Assembly: GCF_003003255.1 (NCBI RefSeq)
Contig: NZ_PVTD01000001.1
Location: 434,001 to 498,000 of the forward strand
Direction of reading: 5' to 3'
Length of the DNA stretch: 64,000 nt
Source of the DNA: Aliiruegeria haliotis
Lineage (GTDB): Bacteria; Pseudomonadota; Alphaproteobacteria; Rhodobacterales; Rhodobacteraceae
In this document: positions 44,104-52,487 of the stretch, piece after piece
How the letters are laid out: every line of letters begins with the position of its first letter
Position numbering within the stretch: position 1 is the stretch's first letter
The notes under the pieces: model-generated
What the model saw: only the letters and a program-made list of their open reading frames with translations
What the model was told of the DNA's origin: nothing
The model's database searches: none
Position numbers and translations under genes: made by a program

Positions 44104-45102
44104 ATGACTGCCCTGAAACTCACCAATGTCTGCAAGAGCTTTGGCCAGGTCGATGTGCTCAAGAATATCGATCTGGAGGTGGAGGAAGGCGAGTTCGTCG
44201 TCTTCGTCGGCCCGTCCGGCTGCGGCAAGTCCACGCTTCTGCGCGTGATCGCCGGGCTGGAGGATGCGACCGAAGGCACCGTCGAGATCGGTGGCCAGAT
44301 CGTCAACCAGATCCCGCCGGCGAAGCGTGGCATTGCCATGGTCTTCCAGTCCTACGCGCTCTACCCGCACCTGAGCGTGCAGGGGAACATGGCGCTGGGG
44401 CTCAAGCAGGAGAAGCAGCCTCGGCAGGTGATCGACGAGCGGGTCGCCATGGCGGGGCGCATGTTGTCGCTGGAGGACTACCTCGACCGTCGCCCGTCGG
44501 AGCTGTCTGGTGGGCAACGGCAGCGGGTCGCCATCGGGCGCGCCATCGTGCGGGAGCCGAAGCTGTTCCTGTTCGACGAGCCGCTCTCGAACCTCGATGC
44601 GGCGCTGCGCATGAACACCCGGATCGAGATCGCGCGCCTGCACCGGCAGCTTGCCGCCTCGATGGTCTATGTCACGCACGACCAGACCGAGGCGATGACG
44701 CTGGCCGACAAGATCGTCGTGTTGCGGGACGGTCGCGTGGAGCAGATCGGCAGCCCGATGGAGCTCTACAATGATCCTGCCAACCAGTTCGTGGCCGGGT
44801 TCCTCGGCGCGCCGTCGATGAACTTCCTGTCCGCGGCGCGGATCGGCGAAAGCGGGGATCACAGCGTTGGCGTGCGGCCCGAGAACATCCGCCTGGGGAC
44901 CGAGGGTCGGGTGTCCGGCAGGGTGACCCACGTGGAGAAACTGGGCGGCGATACGAACGTTCTGGTCGAGCTGGCCGATGGTGAGGTGGTGACGGTCCGC
45001 CTGTTCGGACAGCACGATGTCTCTCCGGAGACCTCCGTTGGGTTGCTCTTCGACGAAACGGATCTCTACCGCTTCTCGGCCGCCGGGGAGCGCCTGCGCT
45101 AG
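44104..45102 (+). CDS. Sugar ABC transporter ATP-binding protein (UgpC/MsmX-like)
   Basis: A 332-residue ATPase with Walker [10 protein letters not shown], the L-S-G-G-Q-R-Q signature, Walker B F-L-F-D-E-P-L-S-N-L-D and a switch H-D-Q-T-E-A. The C-terminal TOBE domain carries V-G-V-R-P-E-N-I-R, typical of carbohydrate importers. It is the last gene of the murQ operon. Confidence 0.94.
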   Translation: MTALKLTNVCKSFGQVDVLKNIDLEVEEGEFVVFVGPSGCGKSTLLRVIAGLEDATEGTVEIGGQIVNQIPPAKRGIAMVFQSYALYPHLSVQGNMALGLKQEKQPRQVIDERVAMAGRMLSLEDYLDRRPSELSGGQRQRVAIGRAIVREPKLFLFDEPLSNLDAALRMNTRIEIARLHRQLAASMVYVTHDQTEAMTLADKIVVLRDGRVEQIGSPMELYNDPANQFVAGFLGAPSMNFLSAARIGESGDHSVGVRPENIRLGTEGRVSGRVTHVEKLGGDTNVLVELADGEVVTVRLFGQHDVSPETSVGLLFDETDLYRFSAAGERLR

Positions 45103-45127
45103 CAGCCCGTCCGGGCGCATGCCCTGT

Positions 45128-46183
45128 TCAGGACGGTGCGAATCCGTGGATCAACTGGCGCAGACCGAGCCATGCGCCGATCATGATCGCGGCAAGTGTC
45201 AGCGGCGCGGAGAAGGCCAGCAGGGAGAAGGCCGAGAGGCCCTGTCCCACGGAGCAGCCGACAGCGATGGCCCCGCCGAATCCCATCAGCACGGCCCCAC
45301 CGATCTGGCGGCGCAACTCGCGCGGGTCCTCACAGGCCTCCCAGCGGAAATGACCGCGCCGGATGGAGCCGATCAACGCGCCGCAGAGCACGCCCGCGAC
45401 AGACCCGACGCCGAAGTTCAGCTTCATCCCCGAAGCGAGCATGACATAGAGCACCGTGTCGCCGAGCGGGGCGGAAAAGGTATGGCTCTCGACCGGCACG
45501 GCGCCAAGGCTCCGGTCGGCGACGAAGGCCGTCGCGGCCCAGCCAGCAACGATGGAGAAGCCGACCACGGTGGCCCAGCCCATGGCTCGCCTGTCTGATC
45601 GCATTCGCGCCGGCGCCAGCCCGGCGATGGCGATGGCAACACCGATCCCAAGGCCGAGAAAGACAGGAGACAAGCCCGTTGCACCGGACAGAAGGTGGGC
45701 AAAGCCTGCCGGGGTCCCGGTGCCGACCAGCCCGTCGGGAAAGAGCGTGACCCGGAGCGAGGCGAAAGGGCCGGAGATCGCGGCATAGGCGGAGATGGCC
45801 ATCACCAGCACCACAACGAAGGCACGCAGATCCCCCCCGCCGACCCGGGCCAGAACGCCGTAACCGCAGTTCCCGGCCAGCGCCATTCCATAGCCGAAGA
45901 CCAGGCCGCCGGTGACATGCGCGACGGGGTTCCAGCCCCGGTTCAGGTAGAAACTTGCCTCCGGGTCCAAGAGGCCGACCCCGGCCAGTCCGAAGGCGCC
46001 CATGATGGCCACACCGAGAGCCACGGCCCACATCCGCATGCGGATATCGGAACCGCCATAAAACGCGTCTTCAATGGCGCCCAGCGTGCAGAAACGGCCA
46101 ATGCGGGCGGCGAGGCCAAGCCCCAATCCCCCGGCAAATCCAAGGATCGCGACCAGTGCGGCGTCGCCTAGCCCTTCGCCCAT
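45128..46183 (-). CDS. YeeE/YedE family sulfur-transport-like membrane protein (first copy, SoxT-like)
   Basis: A 351-residue inner-membrane protein with about nine or ten hydrophobic segments. Conserved cysteines lie in G-R-F-C-T-L-G, G-N-C-G-Y-G and V-G-C-S-V-G-Q-G, the pattern of YeeE/YedE (TsuA-like) thiosulfate or sulfur transporters. The start at 46183 is chosen for its GGAGGAGGAG site. It lies 178 bp downstream of soxS in the same direction, like the soxT position in some sox clusters, and probably moves a sulfur compound across the inner membrane. Confidence 0.87.
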   Translation of the reverse strand: MGEGLGDAALVAILGFAGGLGLGLAARIGRFCTLGAIEDAFYGGSDIRMRMWAVALGVAIMGAFGLAGVGLLDPEASFYLNRGWNPVAHVTGGLVFGYGMALAGNCGYGVLARVGGGDLRAFVVVLVMAISAYAAISGPFASLRVTLFPDGLVGTGTPAGFAHLLSGATGLSPVFLGLGIGVAIAIAGLAPARMRSDRRAMGWATVVGFSIVAGWAATAFVADRSLGAVPVESHTFSAPLGDTVLYVMLASGMKLNFGVGSVAGVLCGALIGSIRRGHFRWEACEDPRELRRQIGGAVLMGFGGAIAVGCSVGQGLSAFSLLAFSAPLTLAAIMIGAWLGLRQLIHGFAPS

Positions 46184-46361
46184 GTCTCCTCCTCCCATGC
46201 CGGCGGACCGGGCGGGACATCTGCTGCGTCCATCGTCCCGAGCCTCTGTGCAGCCCCCGCGCCTTGGGCGGGTGTCTGCTGTGGCAACGGGAGTATCTTG
46301 TGCCGCCGCAGACCGGTCAAGAGCGGGCCTTGGGCAAGGGCGCAGCAGCAGGAGGGACGCT

Positions 46362-46745
46362 TCACGGGTCGGGCGTGTAGTCGGTCGCCTCTACCAGAAG
46401 TTGTTGCAGGACGCTCCAGAAGAAATCCTCTCCCGGGTAGCCTTCAAGCCGCGCCAGTTCCTGTCCGGCGTCGTCAACGATCACGAAGGTCGGGGTGAAG
46501 TTGACCCGCCGCGCCAGCATCAGGGCGTCCATCTCGTCGCTTCCGAGGGTCACACGGCGCAACGGCGCGAAGGCGCCTTCCGACGTCTTCGGATAGATCG
46601 GTGCAATCTCGGCATTCCATTGGGCGCAATAGTGACAGCCCGCCTGCTCGATCATCACGAGGTCTTCGGAGAGTGCCGGGCAGGGCGCGAGGGCAAAAGC
46701 CGCGCTGACAAGCAGGCCGCGCGGGAGGAGGGGGATCGGTCGCAT
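46362..46745 (-). CDS. soxS: SoxS, periplasmic thioredoxin
   Basis: A 127-residue thioredoxin-like protein with an N-terminal signal and active site C-H-Y-C (Cys37, Cys40), followed by the cis-Pro region F-T-P-T-F-V-I. SoxS in Paracoccus keeps the SoxY/SoxYZ cysteine chemistry reduced and is needed for full sox activity. It is divergent from soxV with an operator-like site between them. An ATG at 46745 is used; a GTG two codons upstream is also possible. Confidence 0.87.
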   Translation of the reverse strand: MRPIPLLPRGLLVSAAFALAPCPALSEDLVMIEQAGCHYCAQWNAEIAPIYPKTSEGAFAPLRRVTLGSDEMDALMLARRVNFTPTFVIVDDAGQELARLEGYPGEDFFWSVLQQLLVEATDYTPDP

Positions 46746-46781
46746 GGTCACCGCATTGACTGGATCACTTTGCGTAACCTA

Positions 46782-46797
46782 ATTTGAATATGTGAAT
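46782..46797. promoter_or_regulatory. Near-match SoxR/SqrR-type operator, soxS-soxV
   Basis: ATTT-N8-GAAT, one mismatch from the ATTC-N8-GAAT seen before soxX, located in the 72-bp gap between the divergent soxS and soxV starts. As I recall, SoxR of Paracoccus binds in exactly this intergenic region. Confidence 0.55.
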
Positions 46798-46817
46798 GAG
46801 ACAAGGGAGGGGACTGC

Positions 46818-47549
46818 GTGCCCGATGTAAGCTGGGCAGGGGCCGTGTTGGCCGGTCTGCTGTCGTTTCTGTCACCCTGCATCCTGCCGATCGTGCCCTT
46901 CTACCTGTCCTACATGGCTGGGGTGGGGATGAACCAGATCACGGAGGAAGGCGAGGTACCGCCCGGCGTACGCCGCCGCGCCGTGATCTCCGCGATCTTC
47001 TTCTCTGCTGGAATCATCACGATTTTCATGGCTCTCGGCGCCTCGGCCTCCGCCTTCGGGCAGATGGTCTCGCAATACATGGACACGCTGCGGATCGTGG
47101 CGGCGGTGATCATCATCGCGATGGGGCTGCACTTCCTTGGCGTGATCCGGATCGGGATCCTGTATCGCCAGTTCCGGGCGGAGGCGGGGGACACCGCGAA
47201 CATGTCCTTCCTCGGCGCCTACGTGATCGGCCTTGCCTTCGCCTTTGGCTGGACACCCTGCGTCGGCCCGGTGCTGGCCACAATCCTGATGCTGGCGATG
47301 CAAGAGGCAAACGCCACGCGAGGTGCCTTCATGCTGCTGGCCTATGGCGTCGGGATGACGGCACCTTTCGTGTTGGCCGCCTTTTTCATCGGGCCGTTCA
47401 TGCGCTGGATGAAGGGTTTCCGCAGACACCTGCCGGTGGTCGAGAAGATCATGGGCCTGCTGCTGGTCACCTTCGGGATCCTGATCGGCACCAACTCGGT
47501 GAACCTGATCGCGCAATGGATGCTGAATTTCATGCCCACCATCGGGTGA
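46818..47549 (+). CDS. soxV: SoxV, CcdA-like transmembrane thiol carrier
   Basis: A 243-residue membrane protein with six hydrophobic segments of the CcdA/DsbD type. Redox cysteines are Cys21 (L-S-P-C-I-L-P) and Cys148 (W-T-P-C-V-G-P). It carries electrons across the membrane to SoxW/SoxS. A GTG start at 46818 is chosen because GGGAGGGG precedes it at good spacing and the first membrane helix begins right after. Confidence 0.92.
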   Translation: MPDVSWAGAVLAGLLSFLSPCILPIVPFYLSYMAGVGMNQITEEGEVPPGVRRRAVISAIFFSAGIITIFMALGASASAFGQMVSQYMDTLRIVAAVIIIAMGLHFLGVIRIGILYRQFRAEAGDTANMSFLGAYVIGLAFAFGWTPCVGPVLATILMLAMQEANATRGAFMLLAYGVGMTAPFVLAAFFIGPFMRWMKGFRRHLPVVEKIMGLLLVTFGILIGTNSVNLIAQWMLNFMPTIG

Positions 47550-47575
47550 TGGGGGCGATTTCGGGAGGAATAGAC

Positions 47576-48148
47576 ATGCTGAAACGTCTCTTGGGGGCAA
47601 TGGCCGCACTTCTGCTCGCGGCTCCTCTGGCGCTGGCCGAAGTGGGCGAGGACGGGCTGCACAAGGCCGACTGGATGCGGGACACCTTCAAGGACCTGGC
47701 CGAGGACCTTGAAGAGGCAAACGCCGAGGGCAAGCGGTTGATGCTGATCTTCGAGCAACGCGGCTGTATCTATTGCCGGCAGATGCACGAGGAGGTCTTC
47801 CCGAAGCCCGAGATCGCCTCCTATATCGAGGAAAACTACTTCGTCGTGCAGATGAACCTCTATGGTGACGTCGAAGTCACCGATTTCGATGGTGACACCG
47901 GCACGGAGAAGGAGATGGCCCGGAAGTGGGGAATCATGTTCACGCCGACGATTCTCTTTTTCGGTGAGGACCTGCCGGACGGGCAGACCGCGGCCCAGGC
48001 GGCGGTCGCCATGATGCCCGGCGCCTTCAAGGCGGGGACCACTCTCGACATGCTCACATGGGTCCGCGAAAAGCTCTATGAGAGCGATTCAGAGGACGCG
48101 GAGTTCCAGCGCTACCACGCGCGGAAAATTGCGGAACGCGCAGGATAA
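47576..48148 (+). CDS. soxW: SoxW, periplasmic thioredoxin
   Basis: A 190-residue thioredoxin-fold protein with a cleavable signal (cut after L-A near residue 21) and active site C-I-Y-C (Cys64, Cys67). The F-T-P-T-I-L-F-F cis-Pro segment follows. It receives electrons from SoxV. GGGAGGAA sits ahead of the start, 27 bp after soxV. An imperfect stem-loop closes the soxVW unit. Confidence 0.9.
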   Translation: MLKRLLGAMAALLLAAPLALAEVGEDGLHKADWMRDTFKDLAEDLEEANAEGKRLMLIFEQRGCIYCRQMHEEVFPKPEIASYIEENYFVVQMNLYGDVEVTDFDGDTGTEKEMARKWGIMFTPTILFFGEDLPDGQTAAQAAVAMMPGAFKAGTTLDMLTWVREKLYESDSEDAEFQRYHARKIAERAG

Positions 48149-48160
48149 TAAGGCAAAGGT

Positions 48161-48194
48161 GAACAATCCTTGCGCCTTGACGCAACTATTGTTC
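48161..48194 (+). terminator. Stem-loop after soxW
   Basis: GAACAAT-cc-TTGCG, loop CCTTGA, then CGCAA-ct-ATTGTTC: two paired blocks of 7 and 5 bp with a symmetric 2-nt mismatch, starting 13 bp after the soxW stop and followed by a T-rich stretch. It is probably the terminator of soxVW. Confidence 0.55.
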
Positions 48195-48237
48195 GACCAG
48201 CTTTTGCTTTTCAAACTTATCGTACTCAAGCGACAAA

Positions 48238-48253
48238 ATTCAGATAGTTGAAT
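48238..48253. promoter_or_regulatory. ATTC-N8-GAAT operator before soxX
   Basis: ATTC-AGATAGTT-GAAT, an exact copy of the site I recall for the SqrR/SoxR/BigR group of ArsR-type sulfide/persulfide repressors. It is about 100 bp upstream of the soxX start, in AT-rich promoter DNA, matching the second SoxR-binding region (soxW-soxX) known in Paracoccus. Confidence 0.7.
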
Positions 48254-48348
48254 TTGTTGTTGCTATCGCGCGAACCTGTGCGCTACGGTATGCCGAGCGA
48301 ACGGAAGAAACACGCAGCTTTCGCGATAGTGTCGCTACGGGAGGATAC

Positions 48349-48831
48349 ATGAAACGCGCATTCCACGCGGCCTTGGCCGCATGCATTCTTGCACCCAGTG
48401 CACAGGCCGAGAGCGTCGCCCCGGGCGACGTATCCTACGACGAGGCCGGTGCCGTCGCCGCGTCGCTGACCGGCCAGCCGGGCAATGCTGAGGAGGGGGC
48501 CAAGGTCTTTTCCACCAAGTCGGTCGGCAACTGCGTCTCCTGCCACGAGGTCACCGCGCTGGCGGACGTGCCGTTTCAGGGCAACGTCGGGCCTTCGCTG
48601 GACGGCGTGGCGGACCGGTGGACGGAGCATGAGATCCGCGGGATCGTGGCCGACGCCAAAAAGACCTACGACGGCACGGTCATGCCGTCCTTCTACAAGG
48701 TCTCGGGTTTCATCCGCCCGGGCAAGGCCTACACCGGCAAGGCGATCCCGGCCGAGGAAATCACCCCGCTGCTGTCGGCACAGCAGATCGAGGATGTCGT
48801 CGCCTTCCTGGTGACGCTCAAGGACGAGTAA
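48349..48831 (+). CDS. soxX: SoxX, monoheme cytochrome c subunit
   Basis: A 160-residue periplasmic cytochrome with a signal peptide cut near A-Q-A and one heme site C-V-S-C-H (62-66). The likely axial Met is Met112 in V-M-P-S-F-Y. It pairs with SoxA to attach thiosulfate to SoxY. GGGAGG precedes the start. It is the first gene of the main sox operon, downstream of the ATTC-N8-GAAT site. Confidence 0.95.
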   Translation: MKRAFHAALAACILAPSAQAESVAPGDVSYDEAGAVAASLTGQPGNAEEGAKVFSTKSVGNCVSCHEVTALADVPFQGNVGPSLDGVADRWTEHEIRGIVADAKKTYDGTVMPSFYKVSGFIRPGKAYTGKAIPAEEITPLLSAQQIEDVVAFLVTLKDE

Positions 48832-48884
48832 TCGAACGCCCGGATCGCGAGGTCCGGACCAACAGACAACCCAAGGAGAGAGAA

Positions 48885-49301
48885 ATGAGCTTCTCACGTC
48901 GCGAGACACTGGTGCTCGGCCTTGGCGCGGTTGCCCTGGGCTTCATGCCCTTCCGTGCGAACGCTGCCGCCGAAGACGCCATCGCCGCCTTTACCGGCGG
49001 TGCGGAGGCCGGAGAGGGGGGAGTCACCCTGACCGCCCCCGAGATCGCCGAGAACGGCAACACGGTTCCGATCTCGGTCGATGCGCCGGGCGCGGTGTCG
49101 ATCCTGGTCCTTGCCAGCGGCAACCCGACCCCGGGCGTGGCCCAGTTCAATTTCGGTGAGTTGGCAGGCTCCCAGTCGGCCTCCACGCGCATCCGGCTTG
49201 CCGGCACGCAGGACGTGGTGGCGGTGGCGAAGATGGCCGACGGCAGCTTCGTGAAGACAGCCTCGACCGTGAAGGTCACCATCGGCGGCTGCGGCGGCTG
49301 A
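48885..49301 (+). CDS. soxY: SoxY, sulfur carrier subunit
   Basis: A 138-residue periplasmic protein with a twin-arginine signal (S-R-R-E-T-L) and the characteristic C-terminal G-G-C-G-G swinging arm whose cysteine carries the sulfur intermediates. Export through Tat allows co-transport with SoxZ. It is 53 bp after soxX. Confidence 0.97.
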   Translation: MSFSRRETLVLGLGAVALGFMPFRANAAAEDAIAAFTGGAEAGEGGVTLTAPEIAENGNTVPISVDAPGAVSILVLASGNPTPGVAQFNFGELAGSQSASTRIRLAGTQDVVAVAKMADGSFVKTASTVKVTIGGCGG

Positions 49302-49331
49302 TCCCCAAGAGATTCCAAGGAGAACAGACAG

Positions 49332-49661
49332 ATGGCAGAAGGTGTAAAGCCCCGCGTCAAGGTGCCGAAGAAAGCCGCCGCCGGTGATACGATCACCATC
49401 AAGACGCTGATTTCGCACAAGATGGAAAGCGGTCAGCGCAAGGGTAAGGACGGCAACCTTGTTCCGCGCTCGATCATCAACCGCTTCACCGCCGAGTTCA
49501 ACGGCACGCCGGTGATCGACGTCACCATGGAGCCCGCGATCTCGACCAACCCGTATGTGGAATTCGAGGCTGTCGTCCCGGAGGAGGGTGAGTTCAAGTT
49601 CACCTGGTACGATGACGACGGCTCTGTCTACGACACGGCAAAGAAGATCGCGATCGGCTGA
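49332..49661 (+). CDS. soxZ: SoxZ, sulfur carrier partner subunit
   Basis: A 109-residue beta-sandwich protein without its own signal peptide, consistent with piggy-back export bound to SoxY. Family marks are P-R-V-K-V-P-K, I-S-H-K-M-E-S-G and F-K-F-T-W-Y-D-D. It follows soxY by 30 bp. Confidence 0.97.
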   Translation: MAEGVKPRVKVPKKAAAGDTITIKTLISHKMESGQRKGKDGNLVPRSIINRFTAEFNGTPVIDVTMEPAISTNPYVEFEAVVPEEGEFKFTWYDDDGSVYDTAKKIAIG

Positions 49662-49741
49662 TCGCCGCCCTTCGGGGCCTGCAGGAACGCCTGTCCCGGC
49701 GGGAATGATCGGGGCGGGTCTACCCACAGGGAGGACACCAG

Positions 49742-50593
49742 ATGAATTTCAAGGCAATGACGGCGCTCGCGGGTGCGCTTGCCCTGTCGGCCGGTCTCGC
49801 CAACGCAGATGCGGACGAGGATACGCTGACCATCAACGGCGAGATCGAGATCGTGACCAGGACCGCGGCGCCGGACCATGTGGACGGGCTGTCGGAAGTG
49901 ATTTCCGGATGGCATTTCCGCGCCGACGAGACGCAGGCGCTGGAGATGGATGATTTCGACAATCCGGGCATGCTCGGCGTCGAGGCGGCCATGGAGGTCT
50001 GGGAAACGGCCGAGGGGTCGGAGGGCAAGGCCTGTGCCGATTGCCACGAGAGCGTCGAAGAGACGATGAAGGGCGTGCGTGCGGTATATCCGAAGTACAA
50101 CGAGGCCGCGGGAGAGGTGCAGACGCTGGAGATGGTGATCAACGATTGCCGGACCGAGCGCATGGGCGCCGAGGCTTGGAACTACACCGGCGCCGACATC
50201 ACCAACATGGTGGCGCTGATTTCGTCGGTGTCCCGCGGGATGCCGGTGAACGTGGCCATCGACGGGCCGGCCGCCGAGATGTGGGAGCAGGGCAAGGAAC
50301 TCTACTATACCCGCACCGGCCAGTTGGAACTGTCCTGCGCCAATTGCCACGAAGACAACTACGGCAACATGATCCGGGCCGACCACCTCAGCCAGGGCCA
50401 GATCAACGGTTTCCCAACCTACCGTCTGAAGAATGCCAAGCTGAACTCGGTCCATGCCCGCTTCAAGGGATGCGTGCGCGACACGCGGGCAGAGACCTAC
50501 GCGCCTGGCAGTCCGGAGTTCGTCGCGCTGGAGCTCTACGTCGCTTCTCGTGGCAATGGCCTCTCTGTCGAAGGACCTTCGGTCCGCAACTGA
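49742..50593 (+). CDS. soxA: SoxA, diheme cytochrome c subunit
   Basis: A 283-residue exported cytochrome with two CxxCH sites (C-A-D-C-H at 98-102, C-A-N-C-H at 199-203) and the active-site cysteine ligand Cys244 in F-K-G-C-V-R-D-T, which forms a persulfide. It catalyses the first step with SoxX, joining thiosulfate to the SoxY cysteine. A strong terminator follows, so soxB may also have its own promoter. Confidence 0.95.
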   Translation: MNFKAMTALAGALALSAGLANADADEDTLTINGEIEIVTRTAAPDHVDGLSEVISGWHFRADETQALEMDDFDNPGMLGVEAAMEVWETAEGSEGKACADCHESVEETMKGVRAVYPKYNEAAGEVQTLEMVINDCRTERMGAEAWNYTGADITNMVALISSVSRGMPVNVAIDGPAAEMWEQGKELYYTRTGQLELSCANCHEDNYGNMIRADHLSQGQINGFPTYRLKNAKLNSVHARFKGCVRDTRAETYAPGSPEFVALELYVASRGNGLSVEGPSVRN

Positions 50594-50606
50594 TCTGATG
50601 GAACTT

Positions 50607-50638
50607 CCCGCGCCGTCCTCTGGCGGCGCGGGTTTTTT
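50607..50638 (+). terminator. Rho-independent terminator between soxA and soxB
   Basis: A 9-bp stem CCCGCGCCG/CGGCGCGGG with an 8-nt loop followed by six T residues, 14 bp after the soxA stop. This is the only clear T-tract terminator inside the main sox cluster and should reduce read-through into soxBCDEF. Confidence 0.75.
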
Positions 50639-50715
50639 CCGACCTGAAATATTCAACAAAGCGCATGTTTGTCGCATGGACAGGATGAACGGCGCATCAA
50701 GAAGGATCGACTCGC

Positions 50716-52419
50716 ATGATCTCGCGCCGTGATTTTCTGCAGGTCTCGATGGCCACAACCGCCATCGTTGGCGCCTCGGGCTTCGGCAACTTCTCCCGGC
50801 TGGCCGCGCAGCAGCGGCTGACCCAGGATGAGCTCCTGCAGTTCGACACCTTCGGCAATGTGACCCTGATCCACATCACCGATATTCACGCGCAGATGAA
50901 GCCGATCTACTTCCGTGAACCGGAGATCAACCTTGGCGTCGGCGATGCGCGCGGGAAGATCCCGCATGTGACCGGCGCCGCATTCCGAAAGATGTACGGG
51001 ATCGAGGACGGGTCGGAGGCTGCCTATGCGCTGACCTTCAACGACTTCGCCGCCCTCGGGAAGGAGTACGGCAAGGTTGGCGGGTTGGACCGCGTGGCGA
51101 CCGTAGTCAACGCGATCCGGGCAGACCGTCCCGATGCGATCCTGCTCGACGGTGGCGACACTTGGCACGGCTCCTACACCTGCTATCAGACCGAAGGCCA
51201 GGACATGGTCAACGTGATGAACAAGCTGGCGCCCGACGCAATGACCTTCCACTGGGAGTTCACGCTGGGCAGCGACAGGGTGCACGAGATCCTTGAGGAT
51301 CTGCCGTTCGCGGCACTTGGCCAGAACATCTTCGACAAGGAATGGGACGAGCCGTCGGAGAATTTCGAAAGCTACCAGGTCTTCGAACGCGGCGGCACGA
51401 AGATCGCCGTCATCGGTCAGGCTTTCCCCTACATGCCCATCGCCAATCCCGGCTGGATGTTCCCCGAATACTCCTTCGGTATCCGCGACGAGCGCATGCA
51501 GGAGCAGGTGGACGAAGCCCGCGCCGAAGGGGCGGAGCTGATCGTGGTGCTCTCGCACAACGGCTTCGACGTGGACAAGAAGATGGCCAGCAAGGTCAGC
51601 GGGATCGACGTGATCCTGTCCGGTCACACCCATGACGCCGTGCCCGAGCCGGTGCTGGTGGGAGAGACGATCATCGTTGCCAGCGGCTCGAACGGCAAGT
51701 TCGTCTCCCGCGTCGACCTCGATGTGCGCGACGGTCGGATGATGGGGTTCCGGCACAAGCTGATCCCGATCCTGTCCGACGTGATCACGCCGGATGCCGA
51801 GATGACCGCGCTGATCGACGAGCAACGCGCGCCATACCTCGCCGAACTGGAAGAAGTCATTGGGCAGCTCGACATGGACTCCGTCCTCTACCGGCGCGGC
51901 AACTTCAACGGCACCTGGGACGACCTGATCTGCGATGCGCTGATCTCGGAGCGGGAGGCGGACATCGCAATGTCGCCGGGCGTCCGCTGGGGGCCGTCGA
52001 TCCTGCCGGGGCAGGACATCACCCGGGAGGACATCTGGAACGTGACCTCGATGACCTACGGCAAGGCCTACCGCACGGAAATGACCGGAGAATTCATCCA
52101 TGTCATCCTTGAGGACGTGGCCGACAACCTGTTCAACACCGACCCCTACTACCAGCAGGGCGGCGACATGGTCCGCATCGGCGGCATGGGCTACGACATC
52201 GATATCTCCAAACCGCAGGGCAGCCGTATTTCCAACATGACGCTGTTGAAGACCGGCGAGGCCATCGACCCGGCCAAGTCCTACATGGTCGCGGGTTGGG
52301 CCAGCGTGAACGAGGGCACCGAGGGGCCGCTGATCTGGGACGTGGTCGAGGACCACATTCGCAAGATCGGTACCGTCTCCACCCCGCCGAACACATCCGT
52401 CACCGTCACTGGCGTCTGA
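50716..52419 (+). CDS. soxB: SoxB, thiosulfohydrolase
   Basis: A 567-residue Tat-exported (S-R-R-D-F-L) dinuclear metal hydrolase of the 5'-nucleotidase-like fold that releases sulfate from SoxY-bound sulfur. Metal and active-site motifs are H-I-T-D-I-H-A-Q, D-G-G-D-T-W-H-G, F-H-W-E-F-T and S-G-H-T-H-D. The usual S-H-N-G motif is present. It is 122 bp after soxA, beyond the terminator. Confidence 0.97.
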   Translation: MISRRDFLQVSMATTAIVGASGFGNFSRLAAQQRLTQDELLQFDTFGNVTLIHITDIHAQMKPIYFREPEINLGVGDARGKIPHVTGAAFRKMYGIEDGSEAAYALTFNDFAALGKEYGKVGGLDRVATVVNAIRADRPDAILLDGGDTWHGSYTCYQTEGQDMVNVMNKLAPDAMTFHWEFTLGSDRVHEILEDLPFAALGQNIFDKEWDEPSENFESYQVFERGGTKIAVIGQAFPYMPIANPGWMFPEYSFGIRDERMQEQVDEARAEGAELIVVLSHNGFDVDKKMASKVSGIDVILSGHTHDAVPEPVLVGETIIVASGSNGKFVSRVDLDVRDGRMMGFRHKLIPILSDVITPDAEMTALIDEQRAPYLAELEEVIGQLDMDSVLYRRGNFNGTWDDLICDALISEREADIAMSPGVRWGPSILPGQDITREDIWNVTSMTYGKAYRTEMTGEFIHVILEDVADNLFNTDPYYQQGGDMVRIGGMGYDIDISKPQGSRISNMTLLKTGEAIDPAKSYMVAGWASVNEGTEGPLIWDVVEDHIRKIGTVSTPPNTSVTVTGV

Positions 52420-52487
52420 GCCGGTCGATCCGTACAGGCTGCCGGCCCGGCCGGCGGCAGAACGAAACCGAAAGAGGGACATCACCG

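Noticed and set aside
46184-46361. Remnant of soxR between the YeeE/YedE gene and soxS
   Set aside because: Reading all frames gives no ArsR winged-helix or cysteine pattern; the gap is too short and Pro/Gly-rich.
48263-48329. Riboswitch or structured leader upstream of soxX (CTATCGCG ... CGCGATAG, 51-bp spacer)
   Set aside because: A single 8-bp inverted repeat with a long loop and no conserved riboswitch core; it may be chance or a simple leader hairpin.
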